Shown here one piece after another: positions 1-9,707 of a stretch of 64,000 nt of DNA. A program made the translations under genes and the position numbers. Source of the DNA: Echinicola marina (GTDB lineage: Bacteria; Bacteroidota; Bacteroidia; Cytophagales; Cyclobacteriaceae); the NCBI RefSeq assembly GCF_020463795.1, contig NZ_CP080025.1, positions 2,477,501-2,541,500 of the forward strand, written 5' to 3'. The notes below the pieces were generated by a model. It ran no database searches. It had not been told where the DNA came from and saw only the letters and a program-made list of their open reading frames with translations. Every line of letters starts with the position of its first letter. Positions within the stretch are counted from its first letter, which is position 1.

Positions 1-7
1 TTTGAGT

Positions 8-967
8 CTAATTTATACGTACAAGAGTGGCACCATATCCAAATCGGCTCTTTTGGGTATCTTGAAAATACTTAATATTTTCCAATTGGCTGAGGTATTT
101 GTGAATTTCTTTTCGTAGTATTCCATTGCCCAGGCCATGTATAAAGGTGATCTCATCCATCCCAGTGGCAATAGCATAGTTAAGGTTTTTCTCAAAAGTT
201 TCCATTTGTAGCTTGAGCATTTCAGTATTGCTCATGAATTCATGCTCTTTAGTAAGTTTTTCTATATGGAGATCAATCTGTTTTTCAGGGCGTTTGAATT
301 GTTGGCTAACGGGCTCTTCTCCCTTGCCTTCGTTGAGTTCCTGGTTGAGTTTATTGATGTCCAAAGCCCGCGTTTGCTGGTCAATGGCAAATAAATAACC
401 TTTTTTTCCTAACACTGGAGCCATGTGCTGATTTTTGAAAAATGAGGATGCTTTGAATTTAACCTTCTTCTCAAAAGGAGCCATGGTTTTCTCAGCCCGG
501 TGGTTAATAGGGATAAACTGTAAGAAAAGCGGTGGCCAGTTTTCAAACTGAGGGATAGATTTTTCGTCTAGTTTTTTAGCGCTTAAGGCGCTAATGGTTC
601 CAGAAGAAAGGGTTTTGGAATTGTCTCCAAAAATATCCGAAGCCATAAAGACATAATCTTTTTCTGTATTATTGATCAAATGGAGGCTCAATGTTTTGTC
701 GTTGATGGGGACATAGCTTAGGTACAAACCATCTGTTGTCTTGGTGCTTTTTACTTCAGGAAGTGAGCTTTCTTTTTCCTGGACCTTTGAGCTCTTGTTT
801 CCAAAATATTGTTTTTCGGTCTCATGGATGACCACTACCTCGTTTTTCATGGCAGGGATTCTAAAACCGTCCTCAATTTCTATTTCTATTCGTCCTCCGT
901 TTGAAATTTTGGTAATGGTACCTTCCTCATTTCCGTGCAGTAATCGCACCTTATCTCCGATATTCAT
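8..967 (-). CDS. DUF2027 and Smr domain protein
   Basis: A 319-residue protein. The N-terminal ~50 residues (starting MNIGDKVRLL) look like the small beta-rich DUF2027 domain of Bacteroidota. The last ~80 residues carry an Smr (MutS2 C-terminal-like) domain with the signature HGLGNGILRKEI. Smr domains are known as nucleic-acid-binding or nicking modules in DNA or RNA quality control; the exact role of this stand-alone form is not established. There is no signal peptide, so it is probably cytoplasmic. Its ATG overlaps the stop codon of the upstream photolyase gene by 4 bp (ATGA), so translation is probably coupled. It ends 7 bp from the window edge. Confidence 0.85.
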   Translation of the reverse strand: MNIGDKVRLLHGNEEGTITKISNGGRIEIEIEDGFRIPAMKNEVVVIHETEKQYFGNKSSKVQEKESSLPEVKSTKTTDGLYLSYVPINDKTLSLHLINNTEKDYVFMASDIFGDNSKTLSSGTISALSAKKLDEKSIPQFENWPPLFLQFIPINHRAEKTMAPFEKKVKFKASSFFKNQHMAPVLGKKGYLFAIDQQTRALDINKLNQELNEGKGEEPVSQQFKRPEKQIDLHIEKLTKEHEFMSNTEMLKLQMETFEKNLNYAIATGMDEITFIHGLGNGILRKEIHKYLSQLENIKYFQDTQKSRFGYGATLVRIN

Positions 968-2259
968 GATTCTAATGCTGCTTTATAGGTTTTTAGCGCT
1001 CTTTCCCGCGCTTTTTTGTGATCTACTATTGGCTCAGGGTAGCTGTCTGTGCCGAATTCTTTGACCCATTTTTTGATGTATTTATGGTCTTTGTCGAATT
1101 TTTTTATCTGTGAGCTTGGGTTGAAAATCCTGAAATAGGGTTGGGCATCTGTGCCGGTTCCTGCGGCCCACTGCCAATTGCCATTATTGGAGGCTAGCTC
1201 ATAATCCAGTAATTTCTTTGCAAAATACGCTTCTCCCCAACGCCAGTCAATTAAAAGATGCTTTGTGAGAAAACTAGCTACAATCATTCTCACCCTATTG
1301 TGCATATGACCTGTGGCATTTAGCTCGCGCATCCCCGCATCTACGATGGGATAACCTGTTTTTCCTTGACACCATTTTTCGAATTCGTCTTCATTATTTC
1401 GCCATGGAATCCTGTCGTATTGACTTTTGAAGGATTGCTTGACAAGCCGAGGATGATGATAAAGAATCATCATAAAGAATTCCCTCCATATCAATTCACT
1501 AAGAAAAACTTCATTTAACTCAGCCACCTCTAATGCTAAATACCTTATACTTATGGTTCCAAAACGTAAATGGATGCCAAGTTTGGAGGTCTGATCCATG
1601 GCTGGGAAATCCCGGTTTTGATCATAGTCTTTGATCAGTGTTTTATCAAGCTTCTGTGGAGGTAGTTTTATGTCGGTCTCCTCGAAACCAAGATCCGCTA
1701 AAGAGGGCATTTCAAAAGCGGAAGTTTGATAGAGGGATTTATAATTTGTTTTTAAAATTTGAGGTGGATTTGACTTGAATTTTTTGAGCCATGCATTTTT
1801 ATATGGAGTATAAACTTTATAGAAACTGCCACTTTCATTCAAAATTTCATCTTTTTCAAAGATGACCTGATCCTTAAAATCAAAAAAAATGACCTTTTGA
1901 CTTTTTAAAAATCTGGCTACTTCCTGGTCTCTCTCCATTGCATAAGGTTCATAATCCCTGTTGGTATAAACAGATGATATTTTGTAGTCCTTTGATAACT
2001 GTTTGAAAATATCCAGAGGCTTACCCTTTTTAACCATTAATGACGCTCCCCTTTTTTTCAGCTCCTTATGGATTAATCCAAGCTGCTGATATATAAAGGT
2101 CACCCTTGGGTCTTTTCTGTCCTCAAGTTCTTCCAGGATGGTAGTGTCAAAAATAAATAGAGGGAGCACATTTTCTTCATTTTGGCAGGCATAGAACAGT
2201 CCTGTATTGTCCTGTAACCTGAGGTCTCTTCTAAACCAAAAAACGCATATTTTTTCCAT
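964..2259 (-). CDS. phrB: Deoxyribodipyrimidine photolyase / cryptochrome family
   Basis: A 431-residue FAD flavoprotein that repairs UV-induced pyrimidine dimers with light, or a related cryptochrome. The N-terminal DNA_photolyase domain begins CVFWFRRDLRLQDN. The C-terminal FAD-binding domain contains GYPIVDAGMRELNATGHMHN and NNGNWQWAAGTGTDAQPYFR, both hallmarks of class I CPD photolyases, including the Trp-rich electron-transfer and substrate pocket. Length fits the bacterial family (430-480). It sits 32 bp downstream of the TamB gene and overlaps the Smr gene by 4 bp, suggesting one leftward operon. CPD versus (6-4) specificity cannot be settled by eye; CPD is more likely. Confidence 0.93.
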   Translation of the reverse strand: MEKICVFWFRRDLRLQDNTGLFYACQNEENVLPLFIFDTTILEELEDRKDPRVTFIYQQLGLIHKELKKRGASLMVKKGKPLDIFKQLSKDYKISSVYTNRDYEPYAMERDQEVARFLKSQKVIFFDFKDQVIFEKDEILNESGSFYKVYTPYKNAWLKKFKSNPPQILKTNYKSLYQTSAFEMPSLADLGFEETDIKLPPQKLDKTLIKDYDQNRDFPAMDQTSKLGIHLRFGTISIRYLALEVAELNEVFLSELIWREFFMMILYHHPRLVKQSFKSQYDRIPWRNNEDEFEKWCQGKTGYPIVDAGMRELNATGHMHNRVRMIVASFLTKHLLIDWRWGEAYFAKKLLDYELASNNGNWQWAAGTGTDAQPYFRIFNPSSQIKKFDKDHKYIKKWVKEFGTDSYPEPIVDHKKARERALKTYKAALES

Positions 2260-2291
2260 TGTTAGTTTTTTACAGATAGAATAGAAAAATA

Positions 2292-5200
2292 CTACTGATT
2301 GTTTGGTTGATTTTTAAGTTTTTCCTCGGCGGGTCTGGATTCCAGGATATTGATTTGTGGAAAATCGTTGGGGCTTTCAGGAGAAGGAGCGTCTGAACTT
2401 GGCGCACCTTCTTGGTAGTCGTATCTTAGAAAATCATCCGTGTCATTGATCAGTAGCTTCTCTTTTTTCTTTTTACTGATATTTTGGAATAACTCTTTAA
2501 TGGTACTGAATAATAAAGTCTGTGAGACGGATACACCGTAGGTATTTACCCTGTCTATATTCAGAGAGGATAGATTACTGAAATTATTTCTGTTATAAAT
2601 TCTGATTCTGTATCTGCCATCATTGGTGATCAGGTATTCGGCTTGCCAATCTCCTGCAATACTCCCTAAATCTGCATTTCCTTGAGGGTCTGTAAAACTT
2701 CCGTCTCGGGTCACCCTTAGCCGGCCATCCAAAAAGGTGTAGGCCACCCGGAGCTGGAAGGTTTCCAGGGCAGTATTGTCCAGGGAGGCCAAGTCAATGT
2801 TGATCTCCAAGTTCTGGTCTACCTGTGAGATAAGGGCGTTTAATTGGGAAGAAACCAACTGGCTTAGGTTAGAGAAACCGATTCCCGCACTGTTGAATTG
2901 GCCTTCAGGAGAGAATCTTCTCAGCATGATCAGTGAGAAGACCTGACGGTTTTTTTCCTGTTCGTCATTGGCTATTCTGTTTTTAAAAGCTGAGATGGTC
3001 GTTTGGGATTCTCCTTCTGGAAATTCAGAAAAGTCAAAATCAAAATTAATGTCTGGTGAAAGCAGAGGGCCATTAAGGTCCATGATCACCTTCACAGGAT
3101 ATCTTCTGTAAAGCTGGGAGTTTTCAAATTCCGGACTGCTGGTTTGGCTGTTTTGTAAACTGGTAAGGGAAACATTTTCTTCATAGGTCGCTTCTATATC
3201 CATCACCCCTTCATAAGGATCCCCATACCAGGAAATGTGTCCTCCTGGGAGGATTTCAAATTGCCGATTAATGATATTATAAAGGGAAAAATTGTATTTC
3301 GCATCTACTATTTCATAGTCTCCAGTCATGGAAAATTCACCTTGTGTATCAATATTAAGGTTAAGTATGCCTTTGCCTCTACCTTGGATATTCTCGCCTG
3401 TTCTTGGATCTATTTGGATTTCGGTGTAAGCATCAGGAGTGACATCCAATACAAAATTCATCCTTACATTATTGATCGCGAGTTTTTCTATGGTTTCTTC
3501 TATTTTGATTTCACGTGTGGTGTCCCTTACGTTGATGATATTGATAAATTCCTCTTGGGTCTGGCCTTCTGACTCTCCTATTGGGATATAAATTTTGGTA
3601 TTGGGTTGGGTGGTAGCATTAGCCGTAATGTCCAGATTAGAGGCTGCACCAAAGATTTTCAGTGTTCCGCTGGCATATGCTGTGCCATAGAAGAGATCAT
3701 TATCCCTTGCTGATGTGTTGAGCACCTGGAAATTGCTGAGATCGGAAGAAATATCCAATACGAAGTTTTTGAAGCCGTCATGAGCAATTCCCCCACTCAT
3801 CCTTGCCGTGTTTTTCTGGACATCGGTTACGTTCAGGCCTCTAAAACTGATTTCATTTGGCGTGAAATTTATGTTTCCATCGACTGTATAATAGGTGTTG
3901 AGGTAATTTACCCTAACAGCACCGCCGCTGATTTTTCCAATTCCTTCAATATTGGGCTGGTTGAGCGTGCCTGTCATTTTTAGGTCTCCTGAGACAGTTC
4001 CGCCGAATTCAGTTAAATAAGTGGAGAGAAAAGGTTCCAATATGTCCAGGTTGGTGTTCTCTAGCTTTCCGTCCAAGTTAAGCTGGTCATCTGTGGTATC
4101 TATGTACCCTTTTACTTCTATGTTTTTATTATTGCTCCTGTAATTGGCCAGATTCAGGTTCATTTTATCATTTTCAAAATAGGTCGCAGCCTCAATGTTT
4201 CCGATTAGAAATTTATTGATGTATAAACTGTCGATGGTAAGGCTTCCGTAAGTTCCTGTGCGTTCACTAAAATTGTTCAAGGCAAAAATTCCATTGGCCT
4301 TGCCCTTGTACTTCTTATTATCAAATGTGTTCAGGAAATCCATGTTTACCTCATGGACCTCAAAGCCGAGGATCTCATCGGGGTTATCATTAATACGACC
4401 ATTAAAAGCTAAATATTGGTCCTCATGAAAGAGCTTTAAATTGTCAAAATCAATTTGCCCATCAGAAATGGTAATCGAATTATCAGTGGCAAATTCCCAG
4501 TAGTTATCCAGGATTTTGATGTCTGAAGGCGCGAAAATTATATTGGTGTTGGTTTTTGAGAGTTGTATTTCACTTTTGATCTTTGCATAACTTTCCGTTT
4601 TTAGCTGATCAATATTGAGGTTGAAATCTATGGCAGATTCATTCCAGATAGCTTCTAGACTGAGGTAGTTGAAGTTGATGTCGGGAGTGAGCTGTTGTTC
4701 TTTGGAATTAATGTAGCAAGCTGCCAAGACCTCTCTTGAATTCCGAATTTTGGAGGTGTTAAAGTCCAAGTCGTTCTCAAGAAATATTTTGTTGTCGTAT
4801 TGTATGGTGTCTATACCTGAATAAAAATTAAAAATGGTGTTTTCTGCTGTTTGATAAAAGGCTCCTTCCACTAAGGTGTTTTTGGAAATGTATAAGGAAG
4901 GTTCATATAGGTTAATGATGGGGTTGATATCGAATAAGTTCATGTTGATATCAATATTGTATTCCTCAAAATCATTTGTAAGTGCTGCTTCTGTTTGCAT
5001 TTCTGAGTTGGTGAGGATGGCCAGGTAATTATCAAGTAATAGCAGTATGTCACTATAGACTTTTTTAGCTTTGAAATTTCCAGAGATGCTGGCTACCAGT
5101 AGGTCCGAATTAAGGGAGATCATTCTCGAATCTTCCGTGAATACAGATTGGAAAAAGAAATTGTCGATGCCTAAACTTCTACCTTCGTGACTGATCAGCA

Positions 5201-6917
5201 AGTCCCTGAATCTGGCGATGCCTTCTACTTTGTCAACATCGGTTCCTTTTGTATCCAGTTCCACTCCTCCGCTTACAAAAAACTCCTCTTCTGTTAATTT
5301 AATGGCTTTTAAATAGGCAGTATCCAGTCTTGCGGTAAGTCTGGCAGAATCTTTTTGGTCGCGAAGGTCCAGTACACCGTCAATATCCATTTTTAGATTG
5401 GGATCTTTTACTGCTAGTTTTCCTCTAAATAAGTCTTTACCAAAGGTGGCATTGGTTTCAATACCTGAGTAATTATAACCTAAAATCCCAATTTTGCTGA
5501 CTTTGGTGTCAAGCTCAACCAATGCAGTTTCCAGCGTCGTACCAGTTCCTCTCAGGTTTCCCTTAAGGCTGACTTTTTGGAAGGTTTTTGGGTCTTCCAT
5601 TATCTTGCCTAAATTAAAATCCTGTAAGCTAAGTTGTCCATAGTAGCGAGGTTGTCCTTTGTCTATCAGGTAGTTTAGTTTGCCCGTGAAATCTCCAATT
5701 TGGGTTCTGAATTCACCTTGCGTCTGGAAGCGGGTAAGATAGCCTGTGAAATCGGCATCAAAGAAAAAGGTCTTGAATTTATTCATTTCTTTTCTGCCTT
5801 TTTCATCCAAGTAGGGGGCAAGGTCGGTACTATTTACCGTGGAATTGACTAAGGATAGTTGAAAGAAGGTGCTGTCTAATTTGGGGAGGCCATCGATATT
5901 AAACTTTCCGAAAAGGGCACTTCTTTTTCCAAATCGGATCAATAATTCTTCAGAAAATAGATCGCTGACTTTTCCTGTGATCTGACCGCTCAAATAGATT
6001 TTGTCATCAAAGTCGGGAATCTTGCTGGTGAAGTATTTCAAGTCTTTGATATCCAGAACGGATTCATCCAATTGGGCAATAATATTTACCTGGTTATTAA
6101 AGTCACTAAGTGATCTGATGTTCTCGTAACTGAATTTCAAGTAATTTTTTATGATGGTTTCATTGGACTTGAAATATAAGTTTTGGAATTCCATTTCCTG
6201 CGGCGAATAGCTGAACAAAGTCCTCAATTGTTGGAATTCCATTCCTGAAGTGGATTCCAATCCACGCAGGTACATTATATCAAAGTTGAAGTTGCTTCCT
6301 GATGCTACGAAGTTTTGGGCTCCTCCAAATAATTTTCTAAACCTAAGACGTGTGTAATCAAATCCGTTTTCAATTTTGTCTTTTCGAAGGTCAAAAATAT
6401 CAAGAGACGTTCCTTCAAAGAATATATTATCAATAATAAATTCACTGCTCTTTGAATGGTTTTTCTTTTTTCTCTTTCCTAAGAAGCTGTTAATGTTTTG
6501 TATGAAACCGGAAATATTGGGAGCGGAATCACCTGGATGGATGAGGAATTTAAGCTTCCCCCCCTTCAATCTTATTTCATCGAAGCCTGGCCTGTTGGTG
6601 TCTAGCAGTCCCCGAAGGGAAAAATCTATGAAAATTTCATCCAAGTCAGCCATTAGACTATCTTGAGGATCTTTTACAGTAAGGCCTTTTAGACTGATGG
6701 TGTCCCACCAACGGATATTTACTGTCTGAATTTTTGTTTCATAGCCCGTGTTCTTACTGAGCATAGAAGCAAAAAACTGGGTAGCTTCAGTTTGAATTCT
6801 TGGGATTTGCAATGCTCCAGCAACCAAAAGTAAAAGGATCAGCAGAAAAACTGCTACTCGAAGCATTCCCCGCAAAGCTTTCTGCAAAAATTCCGTAACT
6901 TTCGATTTCTTTTCCAA
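2292..6917 (-). CDS. tamB: TamB-like translocation/assembly protein (DUF490)
   Basis: A very long (1,541 aa) AsmA/TamB-family protein. It has one N-terminal membrane anchor (LRVAVFLLILLLLVAGAL, about residues 19-36), a long repetitive beta-rich body, and a C-terminal DUF490 region with the LMLRRFSPEGQFNS segment. Known TamB-like proteins span the periplasm and help outer-membrane protein insertion or lipid transport. The start is TTG at 6917 (MEKKSKV); the next in-frame Met is at 6866, just before the anchor, and an in-frame stop lies upstream, so TTG 6917 is preferred. The start codons of this gene and tsaD are only 6 bp apart and divergent. First gene of a leftward operon with phr and the Smr gene. 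Confidence 0.9.
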   Translation of the reverse strand: MEKKSKVTEFLQKALRGMLRVAVFLLILLLLVAGALQIPRIQTEATQFFASMLSKNTGYETKIQTVNIRWWDTISLKGLTVKDPQDSLMADLDEIFIDFSLRGLLDTNRPGFDEIRLKGGKLKFLIHPGDSAPNISGFIQNINSFLGKRKKKNHSKSSEFIIDNIFFEGTSLDIFDLRKDKIENGFDYTRLRFRKLFGGAQNFVASGSNFNFDIMYLRGLESTSGMEFQQLRTLFSYSPQEMEFQNLYFKSNETIIKNYLKFSYENIRSLSDFNNQVNIIAQLDESVLDIKDLKYFTSKIPDFDDKIYLSGQITGKVSDLFSEELLIRFGKRSALFGKFNIDGLPKLDSTFFQLSLVNSTVNSTDLAPYLDEKGRKEMNKFKTFFFDADFTGYLTRFQTQGEFRTQIGDFTGKLNYLIDKGQPRYYGQLSLQDFNLGKIMEDPKTFQKVSLKGNLRGTGTTLETALVELDTKVSKIGILGYNYSGIETNATFGKDLFRGKLAVKDPNLKMDIDGVLDLRDQKDSARLTARLDTAYLKAIKLTEEEFFVSGGVELDTKGTDVDKVEGIARFRDLLISHEGRSLGIDNFFFQSVFTEDSRMISLNSDLLVASISGNFKAKKVYSDILLLLDNYLAILTNSEMQTEAALTNDFEEYNIDINMNLFDINPIINLYEPSLYISKNTLVEGAFYQTAENTIFNFYSGIDTIQYDNKIFLENDLDFNTSKIRNSREVLAACYINSKEQQLTPDINFNYLSLEAIWNESAIDFNLNIDQLKTESYAKIKSEIQLSKTNTNIIFAPSDIKILDNYWEFATDNSITISDGQIDFDNLKLFHEDQYLAFNGRINDNPDEILGFEVHEVNMDFLNTFDNKKYKGKANGIFALNNFSERTGTYGSLTIDSLYINKFLIGNIEAATYFENDKMNLNLANYRSNNKNIEVKGYIDTTDDQLNLDGKLENTNLDILEPFLSTYLTEFGGTVSGDLKMTGTLNQPNIEGIGKISGGAVRVNYLNTYYTVDGNINFTPNEISFRGLNVTDVQKNTARMSGGIAHDGFKNFVLDISSDLSNFQVLNTSARDNDLFYGTAYASGTLKIFGAASNLDITANATTQPNTKIYIPIGESEGQTQEEFINIINVRDTTREIKIEETIEKLAINNVRMNFVLDVTPDAYTEIQIDPRTGENIQGRGKGILNLNIDTQGEFSMTGDYEIVDAKYNFSLYNIINRQFEILPGGHISWYGDPYEGVMDIEATYEENVSLTSLQNSQTSSPEFENSQLYRRYPVKVIMDLNGPLLSPDINFDFDFSEFPEGESQTTISAFKNRIANDEQEKNRQVFSLIMLRRFSPEGQFNSAGIGFSNLSQLVSSQLNALISQVDQNLEINIDLASLDNTALETFQLRVAYTFLDGRLRVTRDGSFTDPQGNADLGSIAGDWQAEYLITNDGRYRIRIYNRNNFSNLSSLNIDRVNTYGVSVSQTLLFSTIKELFQNISKKKKEKLLINDTDDFLRYDYQEGAPSSDAPSPESPNDFPQINILESRPAEEKLKNQPNNQ

Positions 6918-6923
6918 AGGATT

Positions 6924-7934
6924 ATGAAGAATATTAATATACTCGCTATAGAGTCCTCATGCGACGAGACATCAGCGTCTATTATATCTGACGGCAAAAT
7001 ACTTAATAATATTGTCGCCACGCAATCGGTTCACGAAAAATATGGGGGGGTTGTGCCAGAACTTGCTTCTAGAGCACACCAACAACACCTTATTCCGGTG
7101 ATTCATGAGGCTATTACCACTTCTGGATTGCAAAAGGAAGCGCTTTCAGCGGTTGCTTTTACCAGAGGGCCGGGCTTGATGGGGTCCTTGATGGTCGGTG
7201 TTTCGTTTGCCAAGTCATTTGCCTATTCATTGGGGATACCATTGATCGATGTAAATCATATGCAGGCCCATATTTTGGCACATTTTATTGATGATCCCAA
7301 ACCTCAATTTCCCTTTATCTGTTTGACGGTAAGCGGAGGACATACCCAATTGGTCTTGGTGAAGGATTATTTGGAGATGGAGGTGATCGGTGAAACCTTG
7401 GATGATGCGGTAGGGGAGGCGTTTGACAAAACTGCTAAACTGTTGGGCTTGCCCTATCCGGGAGGGCCCTTGGTAGATAAGTATGCCCAAGAGGGTAATC
7501 CTGAGGCTTATAAATTCCCTGTTTCGGAAATGCCAGGATTGAATTATTCGTTTAGCGGGATTAAGACTGCTGTACTCTATTTTCTGAGGGATAATATCAA
7601 GGAGGAGCCAGACTTTATAGAGAAGAACATGGCAGATATCTGCGCATCTGTTCAATATACTTTGATCAAAATGTTGATGCAAAAAATAAAAAGAGCGGCC
7701 AGGGAGCATAAAGTGAAGGAAATAGCGATTGCAGGAGGGGTGTCGGCCAATTCCGGATTAAGAAAGGAATTGGAAAGATTGGCAGGGGAGTTGAATTGGA
7801 ATATTTATATTCCCAAATTTGAGTATTGTACAGATAATGCAGCTATGATTGCGATGGCGGCACATTATAAATACCTGAAAGGAGAGTTTTGTGATTTGGA
7901 TGTCAGTCCAATGGCGAAAATGAAAATCGGTTAA
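6924..7934 (+). CDS. tsaD: tRNA threonylcarbamoyladenosine transferase TsaD
   Basis: The 336-residue TsaD/Kae1/Gcp protein transfers the threonylcarbamoyl group to A37 of ANN-decoding tRNAs, giving t6A, in a complex with TsaB and TsaE in the cytoplasm. It opens with the ASKHA signature AIESSCDETSASI. The metal-binding histidines are in NHMQAHILAH (H112, H116). Gly-rich nucleotide loops follow (TVSGGHTQL; AGGVSANSGLR). Length is standard. The gene is divergent from tamB and lies 13 bp before smpB, so tsaD, smpB and the following genes probably form one rightward transcript. The ATG at 6924 leaves no room for a separate promoter, which must overlap the start of tamB. Confidence 0.97.
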   Translation: MKNINILAIESSCDETSASIISDGKILNNIVATQSVHEKYGGVVPELASRAHQQHLIPVIHEAITTSGLQKEALSAVAFTRGPGLMGSLMVGVSFAKSFAYSLGIPLIDVNHMQAHILAHFIDDPKPQFPFICLTVSGGHTQLVLVKDYLEMEVIGETLDDAVGEAFDKTAKLLGLPYPGGPLVDKYAQEGNPEAYKFPVSEMPGLNYSFSGIKTAVLYFLRDNIKEEPDFIEKNMADICASVQYTLIKMLMQKIKRAAREHKVKEIAIAGGVSANSGLRKELERLAGELNWNIYIPKFEYCTDNAAMIAMAAHYKYLKGEFCDLDVSPMAKMKIG

Positions 7935-7947
7935 TTAGCGTTTAGAG

Positions 7948-8412
7948 ATGGCGAAAGAAAATAGATTCAGTAAAGTAATCAATATAAAGAACAGGAAGGC
8001 AAGTTTTGAATTTGAGTTTTTGGATACGTATGTGGCAGGATTGTCCTTGATGGGGACAGAGATCAAGTCTATCCGAGAAGGGAAGGTGTCTTTAAAAGAG
8101 GCCTTTTGCTATTTTAGAAGAGGAGAGTTATTTGTTAAGCAAATGCATATTTCTCCATATACCCAAGCTGCACATTTTAACCATGATGCGGTAAGAGAAC
8201 GCAAACTTTTGCTTAATAGAAGAGAGCTTGATAAATTAGAGAGTAAATTAAGCGAGAAAGGACTTTCTATTATTCCTGTTCGTATATTTATCAATAACAA
8301 GGGTTTAGCGAAAATGGAGATAGCCCTGGGTAGAGGTAAAAAACTTCATGACAAACGTCAGGACATTAAGAAAAAGGATGCAAAACGAGAACTTGATAAA
8401 ATGGCCTATTGA
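7948..8412 (+). CDS. smpB: SsrA-binding protein SmpB
   Basis: A 154-residue tmRNA-binding protein required for trans-translation, the rescue of stalled ribosomes. The order of motifs is typical: NRKASFEFEFLDTYVAGL, LMGTEIKSIREGKVSLKEAF, IFINNKGLAKMEIALGRGKKLHDKR, and a basic C-terminal tail that reaches the decoding centre (KKKDAKRELDKMAY). No ssrA/tmRNA gene was recognised in this window. The 3' end overlaps the next ORF by up to 65 bp depending on that gene's start. Confidence 0.97.
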   Translation: MAKENRFSKVINIKNRKASFEFEFLDTYVAGLSLMGTEIKSIREGKVSLKEAFCYFRRGELFVKQMHISPYTQAAHFNHDAVRERKLLLNRRELDKLESKLSEKGLSIIPVRIFINNKGLAKMEIALGRGKKLHDKRQDIKKKDAKRELDKMAY

Positions 8413-9187
8413 ACAAACATACGGTATATGCAGGTTAAGCCTGATAAGTGTATATCAGGAGCCAAGACATGGTTCAGGCCTGCTTACCCAAATACTTTTT
8501 GGAGAGACTTACCAAGTGATGGAAGGTACTCCAGATGAAAAATGGCTTAAAGTGAATGTGGAAGTAGATGGGTCGGTAGGATGGATTCCGGCCATACAAC
8601 ATGAAAGTGTATCCAAAGAAGCATTTGATTTTTATCAAGAAGAGGATTTTCAGGTGGTCACTTCACCGCTTTCCTCATTGAAATTCAGAGGGGAAACCCT
8701 CTATATATTGCCAGGGAGTAATTTGCATATCGGTTCCAGTGAACTTTTTGAGATGGATGGGACGGTTGCTTTCAAAGGAAATTCAAGATGTTTTAAAGAG
8801 AAGGCGAGCAGGGAGGAATTGGTGTCTCTTGCCCGAATATTTGTCAATGTGCCCTTTCTGTCAGGCGGAAGGGGATTTTTTGGGATTGGTTCGGGTAGTT
8901 TTATCCAACTGGTCTATAAAATGGCAGGTTATATGGTGCCGAAGTTTATTTCCCAATTTATTGATGCAGGCAAAGAAGTTTCCTATACTGAGATACAGCT
9001 TGGTGATATCGTCATATTTGGAAATTCGAAAGATATTCCCCATCATGCAGGAATATATGTGGGTGAAAATCAGGTGATTCATGTAAGAGGGAAAGTGAGG
9101 GTGGATGCGGTGAGATTGGATGGGACCAAAATGGCTAAAAACAATTCTCCCTTATATCAGGTTTTGAAAATTAGGCGTTTAATGTAG
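8378..9187 (+). CDS. SH3-NlpC/P60-like protein lacking the catalytic Cys
   Basis: A C40 (NlpC/P60) family architecture with N-terminal SH3b-like domains followed by the papain-like domain. Family members cleave D-Glu-diaminopimelate bonds in peptidoglycan peptides. Here the usual active-site motif (GIDCSGF in relatives I know) reads GIGSGSF, codons around 8885-8905: Cys is replaced by Ser and the preceding Asp by Gly. The WGGR-type lead-in is SGGR. The histidine region (HHAGIYVG) is kept. This suggests a pseudo-hydrolase or altered chemistry. Start is uncertain: ATG 8348, ATG 8378 or TTG 8393 are in frame, all inside smpB; 8378 is used here. No signal peptide is evident. Confidence 0.8.
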   Translation: MQNENLIKWPIEQTYGICRLSLISVYQEPRHGSGLLTQILFGETYQVMEGTPDEKWLKVNVEVDGSVGWIPAIQHESVSKEAFDFYQEEDFQVVTSPLSSLKFRGETLYILPGSNLHIGSSELFEMDGTVAFKGNSRCFKEKASREELVSLARIFVNVPFLSGGRGFFGIGSGSFIQLVYKMAGYMVPKFISQFIDAGKEVSYTEIQLGDIVIFGNSKDIPHHAGIYVGENQVIHVRGKVRVDAVRLDGTKMAKNNSPLYQVLKIRRLM

Positions 9188-9191
9188 AATA

Positions 9192-9707
9192 ATGGAAAAG
9201 AAGGTGCTCGTGCTTAACTTAGATCATACGCCAATAGCCGTGGTGACGGCTCAAAAGGCGATGGTGCTTACTATTTTGGAAAAGGTAAGCGTATTGGCCG
9301 ATTATTCTTTCTTAAGCATCCGAACGATAGACCAGGAATTTAAATATCCGGCCGTGGTAAGGTTAGATGAATACAAAAATGTGCCCTACAGGGGAGTGCT
9401 GCTGAATAGGAGCAATCTGTTCAAAAGAGATAATAACGAATGCCAGTATTGCGGCTCACAAAAACACCTTACTATTGATCATGTTGTGCCACGTTCCAAG
9501 GGAGGCAAGAGCAATTGGACAAATCTAATTACAGCTTGTCATAGATGTAATGTACAGAAGGGGGATAAAAAACCTGAAGAGGTGGGGATGTTATTGAGGA
9601 AAAAGCCATTTAAACCAAACCTTTCTTATTTTTTGGCAGAGTATGCGGAAAAAAATGCAGAGGAATGGGTGCCGTTTTTAGATATGAAGACGGTCCAAAG
9701 TGGCTGA
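9192..9707 (+). CDS. HNH endonuclease family protein
   Basis: A 171-residue protein with a zinc-type HNH domain around residues 85-125: first CxxC pair CQYCGS, then TIDHVVPRSKGG, NWTNLITACHRCNVQKGDK. This stand-alone HNH (HNH_5-like) protein is a common chromosomal gene in Bacteroidota; its substrate is not established. It starts 4 bp after the NlpC/P60-like gene, so it probably belongs to the tsaD-smpB transcript. All expected D, H, N and Cys residues are present, so the nuclease fold is likely intact. Confidence 0.85.
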   Translation: MEKKVLVLNLDHTPIAVVTAQKAMVLTILEKVSVLADYSFLSIRTIDQEFKYPAVVRLDEYKNVPYRGVLLNRSNLFKRDNNECQYCGSQKHLTIDHVVPRSKGGKSNWTNLITACHRCNVQKGDKKPEEVGMLLRKKPFKPNLSYFLAEYAEKNAEEWVPFLDMKTVQSG

